From: Boswellia sacra
Taxonomy: Eukaryota > Streptophyta > Magnoliopsida > Sapindales > Burseraceae
Length of the DNA: 64,000 nt
NCBI GenBank assembly: GCA_013180625.2
Contig: SNVD02000468.1
Location: 1,054,001-1,118,000, forward strand
Direction: 5' to 3'
Position numbers and translations under genes: made by a program. The notes beneath the pieces were generated by a model. The model saw only the letters and a program-made list of their open reading frames with translations, searched no databases and had not been told where the DNA came from. Of this stretch, positions 10,231 to 22,770 are shown piece after piece; position 1 is the first letter of the stretch, and the number at the start of each line of letters is the position of its first letter.

Positions 10231-12050
10231 GGCAAAAGAAGAAAGATAACAAAACTATAAAAGTAATGTTACTGGTTTACCTAATCAAACGCGTTCAAAG
10301 AAACCAAAACATGTGAGAAGGAAGGCGGAAAGTTTGTGAGTTCAAGAGTTGAAAATAGATACATATATGAAACCCTTTTGAAGACCGTAATTGAAACGGA
10401 AAGGGAGACAATAGAAAGCAAAGAAATACCACCGTCCACCGTCAAACCGTTTGCGTTGGAAACCAAAAGCTACATAAAGCTAACATTGTCTTTATTTTAC
10501 ATCTTTTTGTTAACCACGTACATTCAAAATTTGTTTATTGACACTTGCAAAATTTTTATCCTAGATTTTACATCCCAAATAATATGTATTTGGTTCATTA
10601 TTGATAAGTAGATGGGTTCATGATGTAATTAATGCCGTGGTGTTTTAAATATAATCAAATTATTTAGAATCGATGCATGATTTTGAAATAAACTTTGGGA
10701 TTATATCATTTACTTTTAAGAAAATAATATCAACTATACGTGTATGCGCATTCTTAGTTTACAATTTAAAAGAGTTAATTTATTATTTTATATTTTATAA
10801 ATGTTGAACTAGCTACAAAAAAAAATTCTGTATAAATTATAACCAATCTTTTCTTTCAAAAAAAAAGGTTTGTTCAGTTAAAATTCAACACAATTTTCAC
10901 TTATAAAAAATATATTATAGACAGAACATTTTATCTAACTATTTTTAAGAACAATTATTAATTACATATATTCAATATTAAAAATTAGTATTGATTTTGA
11001 AAAAAAAAAGAAGTATTTTTTTTTCTATTTTCACATTTTGAGCTATAAAAACAATTTTTGTTATATCAGATGTGTCTTTTAATAATATAAATAAAACATA
11101 TATATAACTCTGATTTTTAGATTGTATATGCCTTAATGTCTGAAAATTAATTACATTATTAAACTTTTTTTTTACTTCTTTAATATTTATAATTATCTTG
11201 GATAATCAACTGCGACAGAGAATTTGAGCTTAACTATAAATTTCATGATCGATGTACACTTACAAATAATTTCTGTGTGAAGAGGAAAATGCTAACATAT
11301 AAGTCTATTGTAACAAAACTACTACATGATCTTCAATATATATAAAGCAGAACCCAATATTTTCATGTTCGAAGTGATGAATCATGAATTGACTGACACA
11401 AAGTAAAAATCTTAAAAGATTTTCATGCGATCAATCTAACTAAAATGTTTCTTTCGCCATAAAATCTTAAGAGGTTTTGCTATCCTTATTTAAAGTAGTT
11501 CACAATTCGTTCAGGCAAACTTACGCATAATTTCATACTTAATTAGTCGAAAGGTTCACTTGTTAATATCGTTTTAAGAACTTATTTTTCTGGCCAATCA
11601 GCTATAGTGAACTTCTCCGTTAGACATATATTTCTACACTGACACACATGGCTATGTTTTCCAAACTCTCGTACGACATATCGTCCCTTACTATCTTGTA
11701 TAAACGAAATGCCACTCACTTATATTTGATTGAATGCTTTTGTGCGTTGCTAAGCATACAAATACAATCACCCATACGTACAAATTGGTATAACATTGAT
11801 TGTATTGATTTATTATCATCTTGGTAATAACCAGGAACATGAGAAGTACAAATTGAAGAAATTATAAAGACATCGATTACAAGCGTTAAGTAAGTATACA
11901 AACATTATCGACTTTACAGCGTTTGGCCACCTTATTCGAAGTCAATAGAAATAAATAAATAAAGAAGCGTATAAATTGGTGTAGAAGTTCTAGTTACTGT
12001 TTATTATTAATTTTATAGTATATGAAATATGAATGAAAGTAATGAACTAA
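10231..12050. other. AT-rich intergenic DNA between the two peptide-gene copies
   Basis: The part 10240-10345 (upstream region of the intact peptide gene, containing ATGTGAGAAGGAAGG) resembles 13890-13965, as expected if the gene and its promoter were duplicated in tandem. The remainder, 10500-12000, is AT-rich with homopolymer runs. I see no coding or transposon structure in it. Confidence 0.5.
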
Positions 12051-12074
12051 CCCTACTACCAATACCAAACATCA

Positions 12075-12404
12075 TCAAGAGCTTGCTTCTTGATTGTTAT
12101 TAATCTTATTAACCTTTGAGGAAGACGCGGATATATCAACACAGTTGGCTGGAAAGGCAGGTGGTGCACGAGTGGCAAAGTTCAATCCATGACATACTCG
12201 CGCCAAAAGGAGTGTACCTGCAAGGACTTGGGTGAATTGGCGGCACAGGAGCCCTCAGAAGGGACTGAGCGAGATAGGGAAAGTAATTTTTCAGCTGTGG
12301 CTTCTCGTCAAAAGCCTCATGGCTGCACCAAATTGCATGCTACTTCAAGTAAGCAAAATGATAAAAATGAACAAACATATCAAGAAGCTAGTTTTAGAAT
12401 CCAT
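12075..12404 (-). pseudogene. Decayed tandem copy of the secreted-peptide gene
   Basis: Minus-strand translation in successive frames mirrors the gene at 9547-9912. It starts MDSKTSFLICLFIFIILL, then a stop, SSMQFGAAMR, NYFPYLAQSL, APVPPIHPSPC, and a tail APPAFP...ASSSKVNKINNNQEASS. The signal-peptide region carries an in-frame stop, and the CTxIP core has been altered (Cys then RYTPFG) with a frame change after it. The unusual C-terminal tail aligns with that of the intact copy, so it was already part of the ancestral gene. Probable pseudogene. A Harbinger-like element at 12776-13856 now separates it from its ancestral upstream region. Confidence 0.66.
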
Positions 12405-12775
12405 TTGTCTGCTGCAGTACTCAATACATTTGTTTAGTTTTTCTGAGAAACTGAGAATTGAATACGGATTGGATCCGCCGTGAATGATAGTTTGGTGGTG
12501 TTTTGATGTGTATATCATTTGTTCTACTTATATATATAGCGAGCGATTTTTTTTACTTCTATTACATGAAGTGTGTTTCACGGTTCGTTTACACGGCACG
12601 TATGTCTTCAAGTTTGATTTTGAATAAGATCGATGGTCCAAAATCTCTCATAGACCAACCAGAATTCTTAATTTTCAATAAAACAAGGTCTTATTAATTA
12701 ATAATTACGAGATATGTAAGGAAATTATCCGCAATAATTTACCTATTCCTCAAATCGATCAGATTATCAGACTTA

Positions 12776-13856
12776 GGGAGTGTTTGATTCAATCACTTAA
12801 CACTTTTTAGATCTAAACACTTTTTAGGACTTAATTTGTATCAATTAATAGCATGTTTGTTTTCTCTTTTACACACCTCTTAAAAAAAGTGATAAATAAA
12901 TATCATGTTTTTAATATGACTTTTTTACCCTTGTAATAAGAAATATAATATATATTATATTACAATCCTTCAAAAATTAAATAGCTAAAAAATTAAACAA
13001 TTTTTTTATGTTAAATAGATAATATTATACTTGTTATCATCCTTAAAAATTAAATCAAATTATAAATAAGTATACATTTAATATTTAATAGTAAAAATTA
13101 AATATATATAAAATTAAACTAAAATTATTAACAACTATATATTTAATATTTATTAGTTATATATTTATTAATAAATTTATTTTTTACTTAAATTTATTAT
13201 TTTTCAATTCTTAACCCAGTTCTCTTTAAATTAGTTACTTGAAATAAAATATATTATTAAAAAATAATAATAATGTATGTAGTAGACATATGCAGTAGTT
13301 TTCATAAGCCAAAAGTCTCGCTGGCCATTTTGCTATCGCCTTGCCATCTCCTACAAAGACAGAGAAGGCCATGGCGGCGACCTCATTTTCGACACCAGGA
13401 AAGGGTAACTTTCGTCTCATTTCTTATCTTTATACACCCCAAAGCTAGTGGCTTTCTTTTGTGAGAAGTCTCCAGTGGCGAAGGAAGGCAACTCTGCTAT
13501 GCTTCTTGTGACAGTCATTTTAGTCACGCCGTCTGTGAAGCAAATTTTGCCAGTGTTGAGGAGGCGGCAGGTGAAGAAGACGGCAACGATTCTGGATGAG
13601 GAGGAGGTGGCAGAGCTGAAGTGGCAGTTAGGTTTTAACAAATCATGTGTTTTCATAATATAATAATGAAGGTTATTAGAGACATTTTACACTTTTCAGA
13701 TCTCTTGAGAGGGAAAAAGTGATAATTTTTCACTTTTTCTATTCAGACAATAATGTCTGAAAATAAGTGATCAGATATTGAAACAAACAAAAATAATTTT
13801 TGAAATCACTTATTTTCATTCAGATTCAGATTTCAGGAGGTAAAACAAACGGGCCC
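12776..13856. mobile_element. PIF/Harbinger-like non-autonomous element
   Basis: Its ends are GGGAGTGTTTG (left) and CAAACGGGCCC (right), imperfect inverted repeats, flanked by a TTA duplication (12773-12775 and 13857-13859). A TTA target site and GGG...TGTTTG termini fit PIF/Harbinger MITE-type elements. Subterminal stretches also pair loosely (AATCACTTAACACTTTTTAG against AAAAAGTG/ACTTATTTTCA on the right). The middle, 13360-13660, is GC-richer and could be captured exon DNA (ATGGCGGCGACC at 13371), but I do not recognise it. No transposase is seen. Confidence 0.65.
13360..13660 (+). other. GC-richer insert inside the Harbinger-like element, possible captured exon
   Basis: The base composition differs sharply from the AT-rich flanks. 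Several overlapping open frames run through it on both strands, including one starting MAATSFSTPGKGNF at 13371. No family is recognised and no frame is clearly favoured, so this is a candidate cargo fragment only. Confidence 0.3.
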
Positions 13857-14697
13857 TTAATGTTGATGTTAAGAGTCAAAGCTTAAGACTATAAAATTGT
13901 ATGTTAACGCGTTTCAGGATTTGAAGACATAGAAATGTGAGAAGGAAGGTTTGGATTGAATTGAAGACTTTGAATATAGTAAAATAAATAATTTCAAACC
14001 TTAAAAAAAATAGTAATCCAATTATATTCTTCTTTTACAAACTAAATGCATGATGTTTTTGAAAATGCACATCTTAAATTTCATAAAAAAAATTAATAAG
14101 AATAAAAATTGTATAATAATAGATCATAGCAATTTATATAATAAATTTACACGAGAAATTTATAAATATTATTTTGAAAACTGAAAAAGACTATCTAGTA
14201 CGCAAAAAAGTAATATGCATCACTTTATTATTATTATTATTTTCCTTTATATGCACGATAAAAAGTGTAGGACACGCCATCCACGCTTGGACCAATTCAA
14301 AGCTGTTAGGTTAAATATTAGACAGTAATTAAGTCGATGCATCCATGGCTCCATGCATGCATGTGCTGGGGCATGGTAAACAGAAAGTAAGCTGGCCATA
14401 GCTGATTGTGGTATAGTACATGTAGATTCACATTTATATATATGTAGCCATAATTTTATAGTTGAATTTAGATAGATGGATGTATACATCACAACAAATC
14501 ATGATGTAATAACTCATGAACCGTAAGACCTCTTTAAACTTAATATAACATTGATTATGCAGGAAGTATTGAAGGGAATGCAACTACTGCTAAACACATA
14601 TATATGGAATTCAAGATAGTACTGTTAAAAAGACTTTCAGCTCTCTATGAACTACTCCTGGCTTGTGGACAGGGGCGGAGCTATGTTGTTGCATGAG

Positions 14698-16804
14698 TAG
14701 AGATGGCAATTTGCCCCGCAGGTCCGGGGCCCCGGTGTGCCCCGCCGGGTCTGGGGCGGGGCAAGACCCGTCAAAACAATAATTTGCGCCGGGTCTGGGG
14801 CAAACAAATTTTGCCCCGGCCGGGGCGGGTCCGGGTTCGGGGCAAGGCTCTTGGACCCGTTGACCCGCCCCTTCCCACAAGATATAGGGGTGCATTTGTA
14901 ATATTTTAAACTATTAGGACTGTCAAATAATTTTTTTGTTATATTTGTTAAATTTTTCATATATATGAATTCTTAATAATTTTACAAATAATAAAAATAC
15001 TTTAATAAAAGTTATATTTTACTTAATAATTAACATCTTTAACATCAATTTGATCATGTTATAATGACAAATAAAATATTTTATATTTTATGATAATTAA
15101 ATTTGTATAATATATACAATCTTTATATATATTATTAAGTACTAATTGAATTATTACAATATTAGCAATATTATTTTCAAAATGTATACCTTTCATATAA
15201 TCAATATATTATTTTTTAAATATGTAAATAGAAAATAATGAAAAAAATTTTTATAACCTTAAATATATCATTTATCGTAATTTAAATTAATTACCTAGAT
15301 TATTAATGTTTCATAAATATATATAATGTTAATTAATTGGCATATGTCAATCATATTTTACTATTATTAGATTGAAATTAAATTAACATGCTATTAAAAA
15401 ATTATTTAATTGTATTATCAATTATTTGAAAAATTGTCAATTAATTAATTTACAAACAATAATATGTATTTTATATTATTTATAATAGTGTTTGTAATAT
15501 TATTACTAATAAAATCAAATGGTAATTAATGATAATTAAATATTTGTATTTTATAGTAACTAAATTTGGATAATATATACAATCTTGATATAGATTACTA
15601 AGTAATAATTAAATTATTACAATATTAACAATATTATTTTTAAAATGTATACTTTTAATATAATCAATATATTATTTTCTATATATGTAAATAAAAATAT
15701 AATAAAAATAATCTTAGAACCTTTAATATATGATTTATCGTAATTTAAATTAATTAAGTAAATTGTTAATATTTTATAAATATATATAATGTTAATTAAT
15801 TGGTATATATCAATCATATTATTACCATTACTATATTAAAATTAAATCAACATGCTATTGAAAAATTATTTAATTGTATTATCAACTATTTAAAAAATTA
15901 TTAATTAACTAGTTTACAATCAATAATACACTTTTAATATTATTTCTAATAGAGTATGTAACATTATTACTAATAAAAAAATCAAATGGTAATTAAATAT
16001 TTATATTTTATAATAATTAAATTTGTGTAATATATACAATATTACAATCTTGATACAGATTACTAAATACTAATTAAATTATTACAATATTATCAAGATT
16101 ATTTTGAAAATGTATACTTTTAATATAACCAATATATTATTTTCTAAATATATAAACAAAAAATGATAAAAATAGTCTTATAACCTTAAATATATGATTT
16201 ATCGTAATTGAAATTAATTAATTAAATTATTAATGTTTTATAAATATTTATAATATTAACTAATTGACATATGAATATGCCAATCTTATTATTACTATTA
16301 TTATATTGAAATTAAATCAACATGTTATTTAATTATATTACCAACTATTTGAAAATTTGTCAATTAATTAGTTTATTATCAATAATATACTTTTAACATC
16401 ATTTCTAATAGAATATGTAACATTATTACTAATAAAATTAAATAATAATATACAAACATTTTGATTTTAGTTTGAAGATATATTATTTTTATGATTATTA
16501 AAAAATGATCATAATTATAAATAATATGATGAAAAATTGAGAATGAAATTATTTGTAAATATGCAAATATTATATGGGGATGAGATTGTAAAAAGTATAA
16601 ATTTTATAGGGATGTAATTGTAAAAATATAAATATTTAGAGGCGGGGCGGGGCGGGGCGGGTCTGGGTCTCCTCAAATTTTTTTTACCTCGCCCCGCCCC
16701 GCCCAGTTACGGGGCAATGGGGCGGGGCGGGGCAAAAATTAGTTGAACGGGGCGGGGATGGGTACCGGCCGCCCCGGACCCACCCCGCCCCATTGCCATC
16801 CCTA
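14698..16804. mobile_element. hAT-like element (inner) with GC-rich ends
   Basis: The termini TAGAGATGGCAA and TTGCCATCCCTA are inverted repeats, flanked by a perfect 8-bp duplication TGCATGAG (14690-14697 and 16805-16812). That duplication length and the GGGATGGCAA terminus point to a hAT superfamily non-autonomous element. About 190 bases at each end are extremely GC-rich and built from GGGGC/CCCCG repeats. The core is AT-rich and carries three tandem repeats. No transposase is seen. Confidence 0.8.
15080..16450. repeat. Three tandem repeats of about 463 bp inside the hAT-like element
   Basis: The same ordered landmarks recur at a period of 463-465 bases: GTATAC at 15184, 15647 and 16112; the TTTATCGTAA...AAATTAATT block near 15271, 15733 and 16198; and CATGCTATT/CATGTTATT further on. 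The units differ by scattered substitutions and small indels. The repeat is AT-rich and has no reading frame. Confidence 0.78.
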
Positions 16805-17020
16805 TGCATGAGAAAGCCCTGGCCTCCCTAGCGCAAAAAAATTGTTTAAACAATATATTAAAAAAGTTAAAAGTTGTTACATTTTAGTTTATACATTTAT
16901 ATTTTTCTCACTTGGAAACCCCTCTGCTTAATGTTTTTCTTTCAATATCCATCCTTAATGTTTATTTCTTACCATTAGCCCTCCTAACTATTTAATCGTC
17001 GCTCTGCCACAAGTTGTGGA

Positions 17021-17854
17021 GGTTGTTGCCTTATAGATCATACTACTCTATTTCCTCCGACTGAATATTGTTAAACTCAAATGTTGGTTACCCTATCTAA
17101 TGACTTAAGCTGTTGGCTCAAGTATGGTTTAATTATTTAACCTTGTATCAAAATTAAAGATGTCAAATTTGAATCCTTTCATTTTTATATTATTGTCAAT
17201 AGTAAAGTCACTTAATTAAGTTAGTTTAGATTTTTGTGGTTCAGTCTTTCGAACTTATTTAACCTTAAAATCATATTCATATTTCATGCGTGGAAGTTTG
17301 CTAAACTTAAATATTAGTATCGGATGATAACAACTTAAACTATTAAGTTGAACGGATGTTATATATTTAACAATATTAACCATTTGATTCGGTGAATTAG
17401 CTTGAATAAAAGGTAAAAAATAAAAAAAATATATCCCTTAATTTGGAGTTTAAGCAAAGTTTAGGTTGGGGCGGAAACTGTGATGAAATGACGAGTAGCG
17501 TTGAGTTAGGTTTGATTGGCGAATCGTGATGCTGCGCCCGTGACTGCCGAGTGCTGACAGTGCAGAAGTAGGCATTGACTTTGATCGTCGATTGAAGATG
17601 AAGAGAAACTCTCAGCTCGGGTCGTACGCGGACAAACTTTCATCTCATCTAAGACTACGCTGAAACCAAACCTTACTAACATGTCGGTTGACTTTGGACT
17701 TAGAAGCTTCCTGGACTCCTACATGTTAATCAAATTAATACAATATTCAATATTACCAAAATATTAGCTTCTCTTTTTTTTTCATGCATGGTCGTTTCCT
17801 ATGCTTTTTTTTAATTTAAGATTCTTGGATTTTGGTCGTGAAAAGTGAGCATGT
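17021..17854. other. Intergenic, no gene seen
   Basis: AT-rich DNA with one GC-richer patch (17460-17660). I see no coding frame, terminal repeats or RNA gene in it. Confidence 0.5.
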
Positions 17855-18497
17855 TGTGAAGAAGAGTGGCACACACTCACAAGAGACTTAATGCAAAATT
17901 AAACTGGGAGATTCAAACCACACTCAAGCAAAAATAAAACAAAACAAGAACACAAGGACACAAGAATTCGTACTGGTTCAGACCACAATACGTGATTCTA
18001 CGTCTAGTTATTAGTAATGATGATCAATCCACTATGGTGAAAAACAAAAGATACAGGAGTGTTTACAAGGTACATCTAGATGAAATTTAGTTTCTTACTC
18101 TCTAAGAAACTCTCAGAATTCTATTTATATTGAAAAACGTACATTATTTATAGTCCAAGGCTTATAGGTTAATTACTTGCGTAACAAGAAATCCTATTTA
18201 GATTAGGAAATAGACCCACGCTCCTGCGCGACATTGCTCGCACGCCTGCGCGAACTCTTTGCCCAGAAAATCCTCAAACCCAGAATCCCTGCTCCTAGGC
18301 CAACTTTTTGTCTTCACATGTCTGATACTGTGTCTGATACGTATTTGGCGTGCCAGCGCAACTCCAGCTGCACGCCTATGTCACTTTTCTGCCTATACTA
18401 CACAAGTTGAGCAACAAACTTCACATAGCATTTACGTGTAAGTTGATTAAATTAAGTTTTAGTGATCTAATATAGAATATGTTCCTGGTTCTTCACA
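17855..18497. repeat. Probable solo LTR (copia-like)
   Basis: The segment starts TGTGAAGAAG and ends CTTCTTCACA-like (TTCTTCACA at 18489-18497), so it has short inverted TG...CA ends. It contains a copia-LTR-like passage (GTACTGGTTCAGACCACAATAC, compare GTGGTTCGATTTAAGGGGAACC in the copia LTR at 19405). No coding region adjoins it. I could not find a convincing target duplication. Confidence 0.4.
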
Positions 18498-19404
18498 CTC
18501 TTGATTTTAATCTATTTTCGAAAAATTATGCTAGCCTTTTCATTACTAATTATAAGGGGTGTTTATGCTAACCAATTACAAGGAATTAGGAGGTGTTTGT
18601 CCATATGATGTACGTAGTAAAGGAAATTCATTTTGTTAAAATTTTCAATCCAATGTTGATTTGTTTGTACAAATATGAATCAAATTTTGTCTAATTAAAT
18701 TATAATCCAGCTTTGGAATTAGATGGAATTATTTACAAAAATTAATAGAATAAGTTAACTTGATTGATAAGCTTATATAACAACTTTACTTGAATCTTGA
18801 AGACCTCTAAATTTTTAAAGAAATTTTTTGTGTTTTAAAAAGTGTAATTGGCATTTTCTGACAATTACCAATTCTCAGAAATATTGGTCTAAGAATTATA
18901 GAAATATGTACTCAATTTTCTATAATTACTATGCATTTCCGAGAGCGTTCAGTTACTAATTTGCTTTCGAAATAAACAATCTCGAAAATAAGATTCTGTC
19001 ATGCTCTCAATGTAAAACTTAAAAGACCGGATCACTTGACATGTGTCTATTAACAAAACAAATCTTTATAATGATTAAGATAGTTCCACATGGATAAGGG
19101 GATGGCAAGATGAATTGTAAGCTAAAATCTTGAATATGAAAGAGAAAAGGAAACTTTCTGGAGGTAAGCCAATTCTAGATACTTGAAACACAAGAAAGAT
19201 GGCAAAACAAGCTTCACTAACTTAAGCATCAGAGGTTTTTCACTAGCAACCCCTAACTGTGACTTGGTTCGCAGGAATTTAAGCTTTAGGGTGTTAGAAA
19301 CGAGTCTATCAAAGACGAGTTCGGCTAGAGTTGGTAATGAATTTGAGTTCCTTACTTGTTTGAACTATGCTTGAGTTACTATTATTAGAAATGGTGTTTA
19401 GTAG

Positions 19405-19968
19405 TGTTGTAAAACCAAGGATCTTACCAACCAATTTCACCCAAGAATCAAGCAATAACAAAACACAATAGAGATATCAATCGAGACAAACAACCAAACA
19501 AGCAACAATAAACATAAGAGAAGACACCAAGATTTAAGTGGTTCGATTTAAGGGGAACCTATATCCACTGGGAAGGCTATAAAAGAATTTCACTATGAAG
19601 AAGAAACAGATTACAAGGTGTTACAATACTTTCTCTCACTAAGAACAACACTCTTTCTTAGCCTATTTCCCTAAAAACCTTACAAGAGAATTTTCATAAG
19701 TCCTCTCTCAAACAGAAAAGAAAACCTTTAAATAAAGTCCTAGTCGTGAACAATAACCGCCTTTTGCATAGCGGTGCAATGCGCCTTGCACGGGAGCGTA
19801 ATATCTCTGCTTGAACACGAAGCGTCTTTGCTCTATTATTGAACTCACCTTGTGCAAGAGCACCATAGTTCTATCAGGTTGCACAGGAGTGTAATACTCA
19901 TGGTGTAAGAGTGCAGGTCACCAGGTCTGACACTGAATTTTGCTACGATTTGTGAACCAAAACCAACA
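19405..19968 (-). repeat. 3' LTR of the nested copia element
   Basis: It runs TGTTGTAAAACC to AAAACCAACA on the plus strand and aligns with 23955-24515 throughout. Confidence 0.9.
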
Positions 19969-20036
19969 AATCTCCACCTTGGATCTTAAGTCCTCTATCT
20001 CCATAACACACTACAGTCTTCTCTCGACAGAACTCA

Positions 20037-21380
20037 TCAAGGAACCTCATCCTGGACATTTAACAGATCTAGACAATGCAAGAACTCACTCAATGGTACT
20101 ACCTTCATAGCCATATCTGTTGGATTATCTTTCATATGAATCTTCTCCACTTTTAGAGGCCCTTTCGCTACAACATCACGAACAAAATGCAACCTTACAT
20201 CAATATGCTTAGTACAATCATAATTTATTTGATTCTTTGCTAGATGTATAGCACTTTGACTATCATAAAACATAGCCATAGACTTTTGTGACACTCCAAG
20301 TTCAGTTACCAAACCCATTAATTACAAAACTTCCTTTATAGCTTCAGTAACAGCTATATATTCAGACTCCGTAGTTGATAAAGCAACACTAGATTACAAC
20401 TGAGCTTTCCAACTAATACATCATCCATTAAATGTGAACACATAGTCTATTTGAGACCTCCTTTTATCAAGATCCCCTGCATAATCCATATCAACAAAGC
20501 CCTCTAGAACTGTTCCTTCTTGTTCTGTTTTACCAAATATTAATCCTCTATCGATTGATCCTTTTAGATATCTCAGCAACCATTTTACTGCTTCCCAATA
20601 AACTTTAATCGGATTCACCATAAACCTACTGACAACTGATACAGTCTATGCAATATGTAAACGAGTGCACATTATCAAGTACATGACACTCCCTTTTGCA
20701 TTTGCATGTGCAATCTTGTCAATTTCAAGTTTCTTCTCATCTGTCTTGGGACATTGCTCAGATGAGAGTCTAAAATCTGCTGCCAATGGTACGCTAACAG
20801 TCTCTACACCACCCATGTTAAATCGATACAAGACTTTTTCACGATAATTTTTCTGAGAGAAGAAAAGTGTACCTTTGTCTCTATCTCTGTGAATGTCCAT
20901 CCTAATATCTTCTTGGCTTTCTCTAAGTCTTTCATATCAAACTCAGTCTGCAATAACTCTTTCAAGTCTTGAACTTTTGAGATTGCTTTACTGGCCATAT
21001 CTAGACATGTAATTCCCCTATAGTAAACATAACTATCATAGAAACTCCTTGAGAAACCCTTACTCACTATGAATGTATCAAACTGCATATATTATTGTCT
21101 TGGACTTTGCTTCAAACTATATAATGATTTCCTCAATAAGCAAAAATAATATTCTCTACCTGGAAGGTCAAATCCCTCAAGCTGCTCATATAGATCTTCT
21201 CTTCTATGTCACCATGCAAGAATACAGTTTTGGCATCCATCTGCTCAAGTTTAAGATCAAAACATTCCACAAGTGAAAGAAGGACCCTAATCAATTTGTG
21301 TTTCACCACTGGAGAGAGATCTCATTATAATCAATTCCTTTACGCTGTGTAAACTTTTTAGCCGCTAGCCTAGCCTTGTA
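20037..21380 (-). pseudogene. Copia reverse transcriptase and RNase H (broken)
   Basis: Minus-strand pieces in order include QFDTFIVSKGFSRSFYDSYV and KDLEKAKKILGWTFTEIET (end of the RT palm and thumb), SQKNYREKVLYRFNM, AHANAKGSVMYLIMCTR, WEAVKWLLRYLKGS, FVDMDYAGDLDKRRSQIDYV, and DSQSAIHLAKNQIN with IDVRLHFVRD. These are the copia RT C-terminal blocks and RNase H with its DSQSA motif. The central YVDD catalytic box is not found intact. At least five frame changes or stops separate the pieces. Confidence 0.85.
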
Positions 21381-21898
21381 TCTAGGCTTCTCACCTGACA
21401 ACCCTTTCTTACGTTTAAATATCCATTTACAACCAACAAGCTTTTATTTTTCATACTTCTCTACAATCTCCCATATGTCTTATTCTTATTCAAAGAATTA
21501 ATCTCATCTAACATTGCCTCTTTCCACTGGACAGACTCATCACAACTCATGGCCTTAAGGTATTTAAGTGACTCATTCCCATTAATCATATTTAAATAAT
21601 AAGCCACGAAGTTAGAGTACTCATATCTTTTTGAAGGTCTAATCTGCCTCATTTCTCTATGCCTCACCAATCTATAATCTGGTTGTGGTGGTTGTTGTTG
21701 CTTAGCCCTATATGCATCCTTAATTACTTCCACATGAATAACGCTTACAGGCTCTACCTTAATGCTAATAGTTTGCAACTCTGAACCAATTACCTCAGAT
21801 TTGTCTATCCCAAATACTCCACCTTGCTACCTAGTCAATCGCAAAATTTCATCTTCATTGAAGATAACAAATCTACTAATAATCAATTTTGATACTCC

Positions 21899-22770
21899 CT
21901 AAGCCTTGTACCATAATCTACAGCCTTTTTTACCTTCAAGATAATCTACGAAAATACATTTCAATGCTCTAGGCTCTAACTTCCTATCACTCATGTATGC
22001 ATACGTTGTGCAGCCAAACACTCTCAAGTTGCCATAGTTAGCTAGTCTACCACAACACACCTTCTTGGGTGTTTTACAATCAATAGTTATAGAAGGAATT
22101 CTATTCACTAAGTAAGCTGTAGTACTCACAGCATCTACCAAGAATTTTTTTTTCCAATCCTACATTAGAAAGCATGCACCTAACTCACTCTACCAAAGTC
22201 CTATTAATTCTCTCAGCTAAGCTATTTTGTTGAGGGGTATACCTAACTGTTTTATGCCTCACAACCTTGTGGTCTTTACAATAAGAACCAGAATCATGAC
22301 TACAAAACTCAAGCCCATTATCTGTCCTAAGTGTCATCACCATTTTACTACTCTGAGTTTTTACAAGCTTTTTCCACAGTCTAAACTTTTCAAAAGCTTC
22401 ATTCTTATGTTTCAACAAGTAAATCCACAACTTCCTAAAATGATCATCAATCAAGGATAAGAAATACCTGTTACCACAATGCAAAGGCTTGCTAGCTAGA
22501 CCCTAGAGATCTGAATACACATAATTGAGAGTACCCTTTGAAGTATGAACACCTGTTTAGAAACGAAGTCGATATTGCTTCCCAAAGACACAGTACTCCC
22601 GAAACTCAAGCTTGCCCACTTGATCACCAAACAATAACCCTCGACTGCTCAGCTCTTTCAAAACTCTCTCATTGAAGCTTTAATGCCAAAGCTTGGTTTT
22701 ATCCCTATCAGATGTATCTCTGACTACTAGTTTACCAGTTAAGACCTCCCCTTGTAACACATACAAGCCG
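21899..22770 (-). pseudogene. Copia integrase (broken)
   Basis: The core reads CGNRYFLSLIDDHFRKLWIY, then VMTLRTDNGLEF and RHKTVRYTPQQNSLAERIN. These supply the first and second Asp and the Glu of the DDE triad (SLIDD, RTDNG, ...NSLAERIN). The downstream block PKKVCCGRLANYGNLRVFGC is the usual C-terminal LRVFGC region. A stop near 22175 and another around 22500 break the frame. Confidence 0.85.

Larger units (their letters stand above)
14670..17013. mobile_element. hAT-like element (outer), interrupted by a second hAT-like element
   Basis: The left end CAGGGGCGGAGC and right end GCTCTGCCACAAG are imperfect inverted repeats, flanked by TTGTGGA at 14663-14669 and 17014-17020 (7 matching bases, consistent with a mutated 8-bp hAT duplication). 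After the inner element is removed, the outer one is only about 230 bases long, so it is a MITE. Confidence 0.55.

Noticed and set aside
14700..14890. GC-rich block as a CpG island or promoter
   Set aside because: It is the end of a hAT-like element with a perfect 8-bp target duplication, and the mirrored GC-rich block at 16640-16800 is its other end.
14611..14960. Overlapping Pro/Gly-rich open frames over the GC-rich hAT end
   Set aside because: They are by-products of the GGGGC repeats. All frames are open for the same reason and none resembles a protein family.
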